A stretch of 64,000 nt of DNA from Micromonospora pallida. GTDB lineage: Bacteria; Actinomycetota; Actinomycetes; Mycobacteriales; Micromonosporaceae. Under the pieces are notes generated by a model. The model was not told the DNA's origin and made no database searches. It worked only from the letters and a program-made list of their open reading frames with translations. Positions 46,058-54,363 of the stretch are shown in pieces (the stretch's first letter is position 1; each line of letters opens with the position of its first letter). Where the stretch lies: the NCBI RefSeq assembly GCF_900090325.1, contig NZ_FMHW01000002.1:5581001-5645000 (forward strand), read 5' to 3'. The position numbers and the translations under genes are program-made.

Positions 46058-46825
46058 GTGCACGGTTCCGTTCCGCCGGGTACGCCCTGCTGGACCGACC
46101 TGGCCACGCCCGAACTGGCGGACGCGCGGCGCTTCTACCCGGAGTTGTTCGGCTGGACGGCGCACGTCGCGCCGGAGCCGGACGCGCAGGGGTACACCAC
46201 CTTCCGCTGCGGCGGCCGGGCGGTCGCCGGTGCGGGGCCGCCGGCCGCCCCGGGCCAGGTGCCGATCTGGTCCACGTACGTGGCCACGGACGACGCGGAC
46301 CTGCTCACCGGCCGGGTCACCGCCGCCGGTGGTCGGGTCTTCGTCCCGCCGTTCGAGGTCTTCGACCAGGGCCGGATGGCGGTCTTCAGCGACCCGGCGG
46401 GAGCCGTGCTGTCGGTCTGGCAGCCGATGGCGATGCCCGGCGCGGAACTGTTCGGCACGCCGGGCGCGATGGCCTGGAACGAGCTGGTGACCCCCGACCC
46501 GGAGGGGGCGAAGGCCTTCTACGAGCTGGTCTTCGGCTGGCATCCGGAGGAGCAGCCGATGGACGGGCCCTACACCGGCTGGCGGCTCGGGGAGCGGATC
46601 GTCGCGGGGATGATGCCGCCTCTCGGGGACGGTTTCCCGGCCGAGATGCCCGCGTACTGGACGGTGTACTTCGCGGTGGACGACGCCGACGCGACGGCTG
46701 ACCGCGCAGTCCGGCTCGGTGGGGAGGTCCTGGTGCCGCCCCGGGACAGCCCGGCCGGCCGGCACGCCGCCCTCCGCGACCCACAGGGCGCCCTCTTCTC
46801 CGTCGTCGCCCTCGCCCCGGGGTAG
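46058..46825 (+). CDS. Two-domain VOC (glyoxalase/bleomycin-resistance fold) protein
   Basis: A 255-residue protein made of two vicinal-oxygen-chelate domains, each beginning with a Pro-x-Trp-x-Asp-Leu or Trp-Asn-Glu-Leu strand followed by Ala-x-x-Phe-Tyr-x-x-Leu-Phe-Gly-Trp. Proteins of this plan are often annotated as hydroxylases or glyoxalase-like in streptomycetes, but no substrate is known. The GTG start follows GAGAGGGGG. It is convergent with the ABC transporter genes. Confidence 0.82.
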   Translation: MHGSVPPGTPCWTDLATPELADARRFYPELFGWTAHVAPEPDAQGYTTFRCGGRAVAGAGPPAAPGQVPIWSTYVATDDADLLTGRVTAAGGRVFVPPFEVFDQGRMAVFSDPAGAVLSVWQPMAMPGAELFGTPGAMAWNELVTPDPEGAKAFYELVFGWHPEEQPMDGPYTGWRLGERIVAGMMPPLGDGFPAEMPAYWTVYFAVDDADATADRAVRLGGEVLVPPRDSPAGRHAALRDPQGALFSVVALAPG

Positions 46826-46830
46826 GCATC

Positions 46831-46920
46831 AAACCGGTGGCCGGCAGCAAGGTGGAGCATCAGGGCGTGGCCGGCACCGAGGTACGGCGTCAGGGCGTGG
46901 CCGGCATGGGGCGGACCGGA
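46831..46920 (-). repeat. 30-nt tandem repeat reiterating the 3' end and stop codon of the ABC ATPase gene
   Basis: Units 46831-46860, 46861-46890 and 46891-46920. The ATPase stop is TGA at 46890-46892; the same last codons (Pro-Ala-Thr-Pro-stop) recur exactly 30 bases later and, degenerate, 60 bases later. Because the period is ten codons, the second stop is in frame. Confidence 0.85.
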
Positions 46921-47768
46921 ACCACCAGCGGGCCGTGGGTGCCGTCGACGACCCGGACCCGGGCCCGGTAGTGGGTGGCGAGCAGTTCCTCGGTGAGCAC
47001 CTCGCGCGGGGTGCCGGTGGCGACCGCCCGGCCGCCGGCGACCAGCACCAGGCGGTCGGCGTACTCGCCGGCGACGGTGAGGTCGTGCATGGTGGCGAGC
47101 ACGGTCAGCCCGTGCGCCTGGCGGAGCTGGTCGACCAGCTCCAACACCTCCTGCTGGTGGCCGATGTCCAGGGCACTGGTCGGCTCGTCGAGCAGCAGCA
47201 GCGTGGCTCCCTGCGCCAGGGCCCGGGCCAGGAAGACCCGCTGCCGTTCCCCACCGGAGAGGGTGGCCAGCTCGCGGCGGGCGAAGCCGGTCAGGTCGAG
47301 CCGGTCGAGGACCTCGCGCACGGCGGCCAGGTCCGTGGCGGATTCCCGGCCCAGTGGCGGGACGTACGGGGTGCGCCCGAGCAGCACGTAGTCGAAGACG
47401 GACATGCCGGCCGGGACGGCCGGGGACTGGGCCACCGTGGCGACCACCCGGGCCCGGTCCCGGCGGCGCAGGGCGGCGCTCGGCGTACCGAAGAGGGAGA
47501 TGGCGCCGGTCGCGGGGAGCAGGCCGCCGACGGCGCGCAGCAGGGTGGACTTGCCCGCGCCGTTCGGGCCGATCACGGTGACCCACTCGCCGACCGCGAC
47601 GGTCAGGTCGACCCCGGTGAGGATCGGGACACGGTCCAGACTGACGTGCAACCCCCGGACCTCGACGGCGACGCCCGCGTGAGCAGGCGCCGGGCGGTCG
47701 GCGCTCAGGTAACCAGGCGCTGGGCGGTCGGCGGTCACGTGATCAGGTGCCGGGCGGTCGGCGGTCAC
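46890..47768 (-). CDS. btuD: ABC transporter ATPase, cobalamin uptake (BtuD type)
   Basis: A 292-residue ATPase of the iron-siderophore/B12 family. Walker A Gly-Pro-Asn-Gly-Ala-Gly-Lys-Ser-Thr, signature Leu-Ser-Gly-Gly-Glu-Arg-Gln-Arg and Walker B Leu-Leu-Leu-Leu-Asp-Glu-Pro are intact. The first 30 residues are three near-identical ten-residue units (Thr-Ala-Asp-Arg-Pro-Ala-Pro) produced by a DNA repeat at the permease/ATPase junction, so the real start may be in a later unit. B12 specificity is inferred from the riboswitch upstream of the operon. Confidence 0.85.
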   Translation of the reverse strand: MTADRPAPDHVTADRPAPGYLSADRPAPAHAGVAVEVRGLHVSLDRVPILTGVDLTVAVGEWVTVIGPNGAGKSTLLRAVGGLLPATGAISLFGTPSAALRRRDRARVVATVAQSPAVPAGMSVFDYVLLGRTPYVPPLGRESATDLAAVREVLDRLDLTGFARRELATLSGGERQRVFLARALAQGATLLLLDEPTSALDIGHQQEVLELVDQLRQAHGLTVLATMHDLTVAGEYADRLVLVAGGRAVATGTPREVLTEELLATHYRARVRVVDGTHGPLVVPVRPMPATP

Positions 47769-47790
47769 GTGATCACCCGCCGGGCGGTGC
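47671..47790 (-). repeat. 30-nt tandem repeat across the permease stop and ATPase start
   Basis: Four aligned units: 47671-47700, 47701-47730, 47731-47760 and 47761-47790. The unit in the permease gene contains its last codons and TGA (47765-47767); the others lie in the ATPase gene in another frame and encode its Thr-Ala-Asp-Arg-Pro-Ala-Pro repeats. Confidence 0.9.
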
Positions 47791-48814
47791 GCAGCACCAG
47801 GACGAAGAACGGTCCGCCGAGCAGGGCGGTGACCACGCCGATCGGCACCTCGGCGGGGGCGGCGGCGGTCCGGGCGACCACGTCGGTCAGGGCCAGGAAC
47901 GCCCCGCCGAAGAGCATCGACAGCGGCAGGATCGCCCGGTAGCTGGAGCCGGCGAGCAGCCGTACGGTGTGCGGCACGATGATCCCCACGAAGCCGATCA
48001 GACCGGACGCGGACACGGCAGCGGCGGTGCCGAGCGACGCGGCGGCGATCAGCAGGTACCGGGACCGCTGCGGATGCAGGCCGAGGCTGGTGGCCTCGTC
48101 GTCGCCGAGGGCGAGCACGTCGAGTTCCCGCCGGTGCAGCAGCACCACCACGACGGTCACCGCGAAGTACGGCAGGACCAGCAGCACGTCGTGCCAGCCG
48201 GCGGTGGCCAGCCGTCCGAGCAGCCAGGAGTAGACCTGCTGGATGTTGTCGGAGTGGCGTTGCAGCAGGTAGGTCTGGCCGGCGGAGAGGAACGCCGAGA
48301 CCGCCGCCCCGGCCAGGATCAGGGTGGCCGTGGAGCGGTCGCGCCCCCCGGCGGCACCGAGCAGGTAGGTCATCGCCACCGCCCCGAGCGAGCCGACGAA
48401 CGCGGCCAGCGGAATGGTGAGCGGCAACCGGGTCAGCGTGCCGTCGGTGCCCCCGAGGGCGATCACCACGGTGACCGCGAGGCCCGCCCCGGCCGCCACC
48501 CCGAGCAGGTACGGGTCGGCCAACGGGTTGCGGAAGACGCCCTGGTAGCAGCCCCCGGCCAGGGCGAGCATCCCACCGACGAGCAGACCGAGCACGGTGC
48601 GGGGCAGGCGCAGCTCGGTGATGATCGCGATCTCGCGTTCGGTCAGCCCGCTGTCGAGGCGTACCCCGGGAACGAGGTTGAGCAGTTCGACGGCGACGCT
48701 GCCGGGCGGCAGGCTGACCGCGCCGAACGACACCCCGGCGACGAGCGCGACGAGCACCGCGAGGATCCCGGTGGCCAGCCAGGTCAGCCGCAACCCGGCC
48801 GGCCGGGGCGTCAC
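47765..48814 (-). CDS. btuC: ABC transporter permease, cobalamin uptake (BtuC/FecCD type)
   Basis: A 349-residue FecCD-family permease with about ten helices. Arg-Leu-Pro-Arg-Thr-x3-Gly-x3-Gly-x2-Leu-Ala-Gly near residue 70 and the coupling segment Gly-x-Ile-Gly-Phe-Val-Gly-Ile-Ile-Val-Pro-His are typical. The start is ambiguous: GTG at 48814 fits the family's length, while an ATG at 48895 in the same frame lies inside the palindromic repeat (copy B) and would add 27 residues of unlikely sequence. Its stop overlaps the ATPase start. Confidence 0.85.
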   Translation of the reverse strand: MTPRPAGLRLTWLATGILAVLVALVAGVSFGAVSLPPGSVAVELLNLVPGVRLDSGLTEREIAIITELRLPRTVLGLLVGGMLALAGGCYQGVFRNPLADPYLLGVAAGAGLAVTVVIALGGTDGTLTRLPLTIPLAAFVGSLGAVAMTYLLGAAGGRDRSTATLILAGAAVSAFLSAGQTYLLQRHSDNIQQVYSWLLGRLATAGWHDVLLVLPYFAVTVVVVLLHRRELDVLALGDDEATSLGLHPQRSRYLLIAAASLGTAAAVSASGLIGFVGIIVPHTVRLLAGSSYRAILPLSMLFGGAFLALTDVVARTAAAPAEVPIGVVTALLGGPFFVLVLRTARRVIT

Positions 48815-48867
48815 CCCGAGCGCAGGAGCCGTGCCCTTGCCCGTGCCCGCCCCGCCCAGGTGTGAGG

Positions 48868-48909
48868 AGGGGTCCCCTGTTACCGCTTTTTGCATAGGAG
48901 GGGACCCCT
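48868..48909 (+). repeat. Palindromic element, copy B, between btuF-like and btuC-like genes
   Basis: Arms 48868-48878 and 48899-48909 are perfectly complementary. Bases 48868-48892 are identical to the complement of 7472-7496. The element sits 18 bases behind the substrate-binding-protein stop, within the operon, and contains an ATG in frame with the permease gene. As an attenuator it would lower permease and ATPase expression relative to the binding protein. Confidence 0.8.
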
Positions 48910-48927
48910 GCTACCAGCTCGGTACGG

Positions 48928-49866
48928 TCACGCGACCGGGGCCTTGGCGACGGCGTCCACGATGGCGCGGAGCAGGTCGACCACGCGCGGCCCCCACCGG
49001 GAGGCGATGTCGTCGTCGAGCGGCACGACCTGGTTGTTCTTCACCGCGGTGAGACCGGCCCAGCCGCCGCGCGCGCCCACGGTCTGCGCGCTCTGCTGGC
49101 AGCACTTGGTATCGGCCAGGAAGATGAAGTCCGGGTCGGCCTTGACGATCACTTCCTGGGAGAGCTGCGGGTAGCCGCCGTTCTTGCCGTCGGCGTCGGA
49201 CGGGTCGGCGATGTTCTCCAGCCCGACCAGCGCGTACAGCGAGCCGATGTAGGTCTTGCTGGTCGCGGTGTACAGCTCCGGGCCCAGCTCGTGGTAGTAG
49301 GTGAGCTTCTCGGTGCGCTTCGGCAGGCCCTCGACCAGCTTGGCGATGTCGTCCTTCATCCGGCGGGTCACGTCGGCCGCCTCGTCGGCCTGCCCGGTGA
49401 GCTGGCCCAGCTCGGTGATCTGTCGGTACGTGTCGTCCAGGGTCTGTGCCGCCGGCACGAGGTGGACCGGGATCTTCAGGGCGGCGAGCTGGTCGACGAT
49501 CTTGTTCCTGTCGTCGGAGAGCACGACGAGGTCCGGGCTCTTCGCGGAGATCGCCTCGGCGTTCGGCTGGAAGCCGGACAGGTCGGTCTTCGGCGCCTCC
49601 GGCGGGTAATTCGACTGGTCGTCGACCGCGGTGACCTGCGGGCCCGCGCCGATGGCGAAGAGCATCTCGGTGGCGGCGGCGGAGAGCGAGACGATCTTCT
49701 CGGGCCGCTTCTCCAAGGTCAGGTTGCCGACCGTGACGGGGAACTGGCCAGCCCCGCTGCTCGCGCCGGCGGTCGGCTCGTCGGTGGTCTGTTCGGCGCA
49801 GGCACCGAGCGCGAGCGCGGTGACCGCGAGCGCCACGGTGAGGAGTCGAGGGGTACGTCTGGACAT
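48928..49866 (-). CDS. btuF: Cobalamin-binding lipoprotein (BtuF-type ABC substrate-binding protein)
   Basis: A 312-residue lipoprotein. The signal peptide ends in Leu-Gly-Ala-Cys with Cys23 as the lipidation site; the rest is a class III periplasmic-binding-protein fold (two lobes joined by one helix), with Ile-Val-Ser-Leu-Ser-Ala-Ala-Ala-Thr-Glu-Met-Leu-Phe-Ala-Ile-Gly-Ala typical of BtuF and siderophore-binding relatives. The ATG has AGGAGG upstream, partly paired in a hairpin below a cobalamin riboswitch, which is why I name it BtuF rather than an iron carrier. Confidence 0.88.
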   Translation of the reverse strand: MSRRTPRLLTVALAVTALALGACAEQTTDEPTAGASSGAGQFPVTVGNLTLEKRPEKIVSLSAAATEMLFAIGAGPQVTAVDDQSNYPPEAPKTDLSGFQPNAEAISAKSPDLVVLSDDRNKIVDQLAALKIPVHLVPAAQTLDDTYRQITELGQLTGQADEAADVTRRMKDDIAKLVEGLPKRTEKLTYYHELGPELYTATSKTYIGSLYALVGLENIADPSDADGKNGGYPQLSQEVIVKADPDFIFLADTKCCQQSAQTVGARGGWAGLTAVKNNQVVPLDDDIASRWGPRVVDLLRAIVDAVAKAPVA

Positions 49867-49873
49867 CTGACCT

Positions 49874-49906
49874 CCTGTCGGTCGAGGAGTGTGCTTCGCC
49901 GACAGG
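49874..49906 (-). promoter_or_regulatory. Hairpin that masks the btuF ribosome binding site
   Basis: Read on the minus strand, CCTGTCGG (49899-49906) pairs perfectly with CCGACAGG (49874-49881), whose end overlaps the AGGAGG of btuF. It is a plausible translational expression platform for the cobalamin riboswitch directly upstream. Confidence 0.55.
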
Positions 49907-49959
49907 GGCCTGGGCCCGACCGCCCGCGAGGCGCCCTTCCTCGAGAGCGCGTGTCGCGA

Positions 49960-50097
49960 CCGTCCGCAGGCGGCCTGGCTCGTCCTTCCGTCCGGCGTGG
50001 AGCCGGCGCGTCCCCGACCGGCGGCCGGGGTGGAAGGCGTCACAGTTGCGGGACAGCGCCGGATTCGGACCGGCTTCGCTGCGGGTGGTCCGGGGGA
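49960..50097 (-). promoter_or_regulatory. Cobalamin riboswitch
   Basis: On the minus strand the aptamer core is clear: GCCGGTCCGAATCCGGCGCT followed by GTCCCGCAACTGTGACGCC, then, after variable hairpins, GAGCCAGGCCGCCTGCGG, the equivalent of the B12-box region GAAGCCAGGxxxCCTGCC. A TACCGT -10-like box at 50098-50103 would start the RNA at its 5' edge. Such riboswitches shut off B12 uptake or synthesis genes when adenosyl- or methylcobalamin is plentiful. Confidence 0.85.
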
Positions 50098-50114
50098 ACG
50101 GTAGCGCACCACGG

Positions 50115-50155
50115 ACGGTGGGGGCGGCCCGGTGTGCCCGGCCCGCCCCCACCGT
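50115..50155 (-). terminator. Terminator of the carboxypeptidase gene
   Basis: ACGGTGGGGGCGG and its complement form a 13-bp perfect stem that continues with nearly complementary inner bases, seven bases beyond the M14 peptidase stop and just before the riboswitch promoter. Confidence 0.75.
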
Positions 50156-50161
50156 CGCTGG

Positions 50162-51862
50162 TCAGACCGTCAGGGTCCAGGTATTGATGTAGCCGGTGTC
50201 GGTGGTGTAGATGTCCCGCGCCTGCAACCGCCAGGTGCCGTCGGCCGTCTCGCCCGACACGTCCACCGTGTAGGTGGTGTTGACGTTGTCCGCGCTGTCC
50301 GAACTGCTGCTGTTCTTCAGCCGGTAGGCGGTGCCGTCCGGGGCGAGCAGGTCGATGACCAGGTCACCCCGGTAGGTGTGCGGGATGTCCACGGCCACGC
50401 TGGCGGTGGCCGAGGCCGCCCGGCCGCAGTCAGCGATGGTGATCGCGCTCGTCACCGCCGTACCGCCGTCCGGGATGGCGACGTCCGTGCCGTTGGTGGC
50501 CGTGCAGCCGGTCGGGTCCGGCGGCGGGGTGCCGCCACCGCAGTAGGTGCCCTGCTTGCCGATCGCCCGGTACGGGCAGTCGGCGTACTCACTGAGCAGC
50601 AGCACCGCGTCCTTGTTCCGGGTGGTCTCCCGGCTGATCACCTCGTCGGGCGGGTAGAAGCCGCCGCTGAAGGCGTTCTTCGGGTACATCTCGAAGGTGT
50701 ACGCCCAGATCTTGTGCTGCCCCCACATCCAGTCGAGGCTGTCGCCGTCGGTGATGTACAGGTCGCTGGACTGCTCCGGGGTGTAGCCGTTGAGGGCCGC
50801 CATCTGCTGGCCGATGGCGGCGAAGGTGTTGTACTGGTCGGTGGTCATCCCCGGGGCGGTGTTGTTGTACGTGTAGCCGAACGGCCAGAGCACCAGCTCC
50901 GAGTAGGTGTGGAAGTCGATGTTCGCCTTGATCTGCTGGACGCCGCCGATCACCCGGCTGTTGACGAAGTTCCGGAAGGCCGCGGTCTCCGGCGCGGAGA
51001 ACGCCGACGGGCCACGGTAGGTCTCCGACGAGGGCGAGCTGGACGAGCCGCCGCAGCAGCCCCACTGGTAGCCCCAGTTCCGGTTCAGGTCGGTGCCGAC
51101 CGCCGTCGAGCCGCTGTTCGGCTGCCGGTTCTTCCGCCAGGACCGGTACGAGCCGGTGGCGATGTCGTACTCGCTGCCGTCCGGGTTCACCGTCGGGATG
51201 ATCCACAGTTCCCGGCTGTTGACCACGTTGGTCACCCGCGAGTCGGTGCCGTAGCTGTCGGTGAAGAGGTTGAGCAGGTAGATCGCCATCTCGACGGTCA
51301 GGTGCTCCCGGGCGTGCTGCTGGGAGTTGAACACGATCTCCGGCTCGTCCTCGTCGGTGGCGACGTTGTCGGAGATCTTGACCGCCATCAGGTCGCGGCC
51401 CTCGTACGACTGACCGATGCTGATCTTGCGGGCGAGGGTGGGGTGGTCGGCGACCACCTGGTTCACCACGGCGGTCAGCTCGGCGTAGTCGTGGTAGTTC
51501 GAGTCGGCCGGCGGGAAGGCGGCCGGGCCGACCTCCGACGACTCGTCCGCGTGGTCGTGCGGGGCGGCCATCGGGTCGAGCCGGAAGCCGAGCTTCTTGA
51601 TCTCGGCGGCCTCGGCCGGGGTGGCCGAGACGACCAGCCGGCCGTGCTCGATGCCGTCGATGCTGGCCCCGGTACGGGCCACCGCGCTGCGGTCGTCGAC
51701 CGTACGCGGGCCGTGCACCTGGTACTGCGTGGCGACCGACTCTGAACGGTCACCTCGCGGCTCCGCTGAGACCGGCCCGGAGACCACGGCGAAGAGTCCC
51801 ACCGCGGCGCTGACGGCGAGCACCAACCCACGCCGGAGTGTGACGGATTTTCGGAAGGCCAT
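50162..51862 (-). CDS. Secreted M14 zinc carboxypeptidase with C-terminal P domain
   Basis: A 566-residue exported enzyme. Signal peptide to about residue 33; a propeptide; the M14 domain with zinc ligands His183 and Glu186 (His-Ala-Arg-Glu-His), His318 (Phe-His-Thr-Tyr-Ser-Glu) and catalytic Glu391 (Thr-Phe-Glu-Met-Tyr-Pro); then a roughly 110-residue proprotein-convertase P-domain (His-Thr-Tyr-Arg-Gly-Asp-Leu ... Gly-Thr-Trp-x-Leu). This is the plan of streptomycete zinc carboxypeptidases of the CPT type with a P domain. The ATG follows GGAGG at a good distance; an in-frame start at 51922 lacks support. It presumably trims secreted or environmental peptides. Confidence 0.9.
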   Translation of the reverse strand: MAFRKSVTLRRGLVLAVSAAVGLFAVVSGPVSAEPRGDRSESVATQYQVHGPRTVDDRSAVARTGASIDGIEHGRLVVSATPAEAAEIKKLGFRLDPMAAPHDHADESSEVGPAAFPPADSNYHDYAELTAVVNQVVADHPTLARKISIGQSYEGRDLMAVKISDNVATDEDEPEIVFNSQQHAREHLTVEMAIYLLNLFTDSYGTDSRVTNVVNSRELWIIPTVNPDGSEYDIATGSYRSWRKNRQPNSGSTAVGTDLNRNWGYQWGCCGGSSSSPSSETYRGPSAFSAPETAAFRNFVNSRVIGGVQQIKANIDFHTYSELVLWPFGYTYNNTAPGMTTDQYNTFAAIGQQMAALNGYTPEQSSDLYITDGDSLDWMWGQHKIWAYTFEMYPKNAFSGGFYPPDEVISRETTRNKDAVLLLSEYADCPYRAIGKQGTYCGGGTPPPDPTGCTATNGTDVAIPDGGTAVTSAITIADCGRAASATASVAVDIPHTYRGDLVIDLLAPDGTAYRLKNSSSSDSADNVNTTYTVDVSGETADGTWRLQARDIYTTDTGYINTWTLTV

Positions 51863-52076
51863 GCCAACCTCCTGACAGTGCGGAGCGTCTCCGCTGGTGG
51901 ACCACACTTCACCACCGGCCACATAGTCATAGCAACATCGACGGCCTTCTCTTTCATGCCAAGCGGATCCTCACATCGGCAAAAATCTTCCCCCAGTGGA
52001 CATCTGGCGAAACTTCCCACCAAACGAGATAGTGAAAGACAGCGATGCATAACTCCCTACCAGCAGTGGAGCTTCC

Positions 52077-53422
52077 ATGGCCGGACCACGTCTACGCGCG
52101 GTCGCCGTCGTCGGCGTCACCGCGTTCGCCCTCCTCGCGACCACCGCGACCGCCACCGTCGCGTCCCCCGGCTCCGCCTCGCGCGGCAAGGCCACCCACG
52201 ACGAACAGATCACCTGGCAGGACTGGGCCGGGTCGACTGACTGGAGCCAGGGCACGGCCGCCGGCACGGTCACCACCCCCACCGGGCTCACCCTCGGCGT
52301 CCCGGCCGGCACCACCACCTACCGGGATCCGCACACCGGCATCAAACGGGCCTGGGCGTACGGAACGTGGACCTCGCCGGTCACCCCGATCGGGTTCGAC
52401 GCGAGCGAGATGATCGCCTCCTGGAACGCGGCCACCCCGGCCGGCACCTGGCTCCAGGTCGAGTTGCAGGGCCGCTACACCGACGGCGTCCAGACCCCGT
52501 GGTACGTCATGGGCCGCTGGGCCTCGGGGACGCCGACATCCGGCGGACCACCGTCGACAAGCAGAGAGACGGACGCTCCGACGTCTGGACGGACACCCTC
52601 TCCGTACGGAACAAGGTGGCCGGACCGTTGCTGCGCGCGTACCAGCTCCGGCTGACCCTGTACCGGGCCTCCGACCAGCAGGCCGCCCCGGTGGTCCGGA
52701 TGGTCGGCGCGATGAGCTCGGACGTCCCCGACCGGTTCACGGTCACCCCGAGCGCCGGGGGCATCGCCTGGGGCGTCGAGCTACCCGTGCCCCGCTACTC
52801 GCAGATGATCCACTCCGGCCACTACCCGGAGTACGACGGCGGTGGTCAGGCGTGGTGCTCCCCCACCTCGACCGAGATGGTGGTGGAGTACTGGGGGCGC
52901 CGCCCGACCGCCGAGGAGACCGCCTGGGTCGACCCGACGTACCCGGACCCGACGGTCAACCACGCCGCCCGGAGCGTCTACGACTACACCTACTCCGGGG
53001 CCGGCAACTGGCCCTTCAACACCGCGTACGCGGCCAGCTTCCCCGGCCTGGAGGGACGGGTCACCCGGCTGCACTCCCTCGACGAACTGGAGCGCTTCAT
53101 CGCCGCCGGCATCCCGGTGGTGACCAGCCAGTCGTTCCTCGCCAGCGAACTCGACGGCTCGAACTACGGCACCTCCGGCCACCTTTTCGTGGTGGTGGGC
53201 TTCACCGCCGACGGCGACGTGGTCGTCAACGACCCGGCCTCGTCCAGCAACGACGTGGTGCGCAACGTCTACCCGCGGGAGCAGTTCGAGCAGATCTGGC
53301 TGCGGACCAAGCGGACCACGGCCAGTGGTGGCGTGGCCAGCGGCCCCGGGGGCGTCGCCTACCTGATCAAGCCGGTGGACCGCCCCTGGCCGGTACGCCC
53401 GGACGGTTCCACCAACTGGTAG
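52077..53422 (+). pseudogene. Secreted C39-like cysteine peptidase gene with a single-base frameshift
   Basis: Two overlapping frames together encode a roughly 448-residue protein: signal peptide and N-terminal beta domain in frame from 52077, then from about 52526 the rest in the frame ending at 53422. The break falls at GGGG (52526-52529); one extra G would join Ala-Ser-Gly to Asp-Ala-Asp-Ile-Arg-Arg. The second part has the catalytic Cys in Ala-Trp-Cys-Ser-Pro-Thr-Ser and His in Ser-Gly-His-Leu-Phe-Val-Val-Val-Gly, then Asn-Asp-Pro, as in C39-like peptidases. It may be a true pseudogene, a sequencing error in the G run, or frameshift-expressed. Confidence 0.75.
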
Positions 53423-53474
53423 TTCAGAAGGTCGGCTGACCCGGCGACGCGCGTCGCGTTTACCCGTACGCCGG

Positions 53475-53780
53475 TCAGCGCCGAGGCCCGTCGGGGGCAT
53501 CGCTCCCCGGCGGGGCCTCGGACGTGCTGTCGGACTCGTCGTCGCCGGCCAGGGCGGAGCGGAGCCGCTCCTTCTCGGTCCGGCGGCGATCGGCCGTGAC
53601 GGCCATATCCTCGGCCATCTCGTCCCGCCAGCCCCGCAGGAAGAAGAAGGAGAGCCCGGCGGAGAAGGCCAACGCCAACATCAGCTTGAGGTAGACGTTC
53701 AGCCCGACCGGCCAGAGGGCGAGCAGCACCACCACGAAGAGCCCGATCCTGCCCAGCGTGTACTTGACGCCCGCGCTCAC
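53475..53780 (-). CDS. DUF4229 family small membrane protein
   Basis: A 101-residue protein with two closely spaced helices (about residues 8-24 and 27-45) and an acidic/basic C-terminal tail, as in the actinobacterial DUF4229 family, whose function is unknown. The GTG at 53780 follows AAGGAG by nine bases. In mycobacteria and streptomycetes relatives often lie next to menaquinone genes; mqnE is 600 bases upstream here. Confidence 0.8.
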   Translation of the reverse strand: MSAGVKYTLGRIGLFVVVLLALWPVGLNVYLKLMLALAFSAGLSFFFLRGWRDEMAEDMAVTADRRRTEKERLRSALAGDDESDSTSEAPPGSDAPDGPRR

Positions 53781-53795
53781 GTTCCCACTCCTTCT

Positions 53796-53895
53796 TCCGC
53801 GTTCAGCCGGCACGCTGGCCGGCCGTTCAGCCCGTCCGCCGGGCCGGCCGTTCAGCCAGAATGCCGGGCCAGCCGTTCAGCCCGTGCGTCGGGCC
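53796..53895 (-). repeat. 25-nt tandem repeat reiterating the 3' end of the 142-codon gene
   Basis: Units 53821-53845, 53846-53870 and 53871-53895, with a looser fourth at 53796-53820. Each contains the complement of a TGA at the same place; the one at 53877-53879 is the stop of the membrane protein gene, and the units repeat its Ala-Arg-Arg-Thr-Gly-stop ending. Confidence 0.85.
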
Positions 53896-54305
53896 AGCCA
53901 GTGCACGCCCTGGAACCAGACGACGGCGTAGACGACGGTGAAGACCGTCGCCGCCAGCGTGCCCGAGGCCAACGGCGACAGACCGTCGGTCAGCCCCGCC
54001 ACCAGCAGGCCACCGGCCACCCCCAGCACCACGGCCACCAGCGCGGCGACCACCCGGGCGGCCCCGAAGCTCCAGGCCCGGAAGTCCTCCAGGAAGAGCC
54101 AGGCCGGCAGGATCACCGCGAGCCAGCCGTTGGCCTGGCCAAAGTCGCCCGAGCCGATCAGCTCGAACGCCCAGTCGAACAGGATCAGGGCCAACACCCC
54201 GATGACCACCCCGGCCAGGGTCACCCCGAGCAGGTCGCCCAGGGCGACGACCCGCCCCTCGGCGTCCCGTCGGGGGAAGCTGTCCCGTGTCTCGCGCTCG
54301 CTCAT
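53877..54305 (-). CDS. Four-helix membrane protein of unknown function
   Basis: A 142-residue protein with a hydrophilic N-terminus and four hydrophobic helices (about 23-44, 57-72, 81-106 and 114-134). I do not recognise the family. TACCCT (54315-54320) lies nine bases before the ATG, suggesting a nearly leaderless transcript. It follows mqnE on the same strand and precedes the DUF4229 gene, so it may belong to a small membrane-protein group around menaquinone genes. Confidence 0.75.
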   Translation of the reverse strand: MSERETRDSFPRRDAEGRVVALGDLLGVTLAGVVIGVLALILFDWAFELIGSGDFGQANGWLAVILPAWLFLEDFRAWSFGAARVVAALVAVVLGVAGGLLVAGLTDGLSPLASGTLAATVFTVVYAVVWFQGVHWLARRTG

Positions 54306-54314
54306 GACGCTTGC

Positions 54315-54320
54315 AGGGTA
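54315..54320 (-). promoter_or_regulatory. -10 box of near-leaderless membrane protein gene
   Basis: TACCCT on the minus strand, nine bases before the ATG at 54305; no Shine-Dalgarno sequence present. Confidence 0.35.
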
Positions 54321-54363
54321 CGTGAGCAGACCGGTCGACCGACGGCGACCGGCCCGACGGCGG

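Noticed and set aside
48895..48928. ATG at 48895 as the start of the btuC-like permease
   Set aside because: It lies inside the palindromic element, lacks a ribosome binding site and would add residues not typical of the family; GTG at 48814 is preferred, though not proven.
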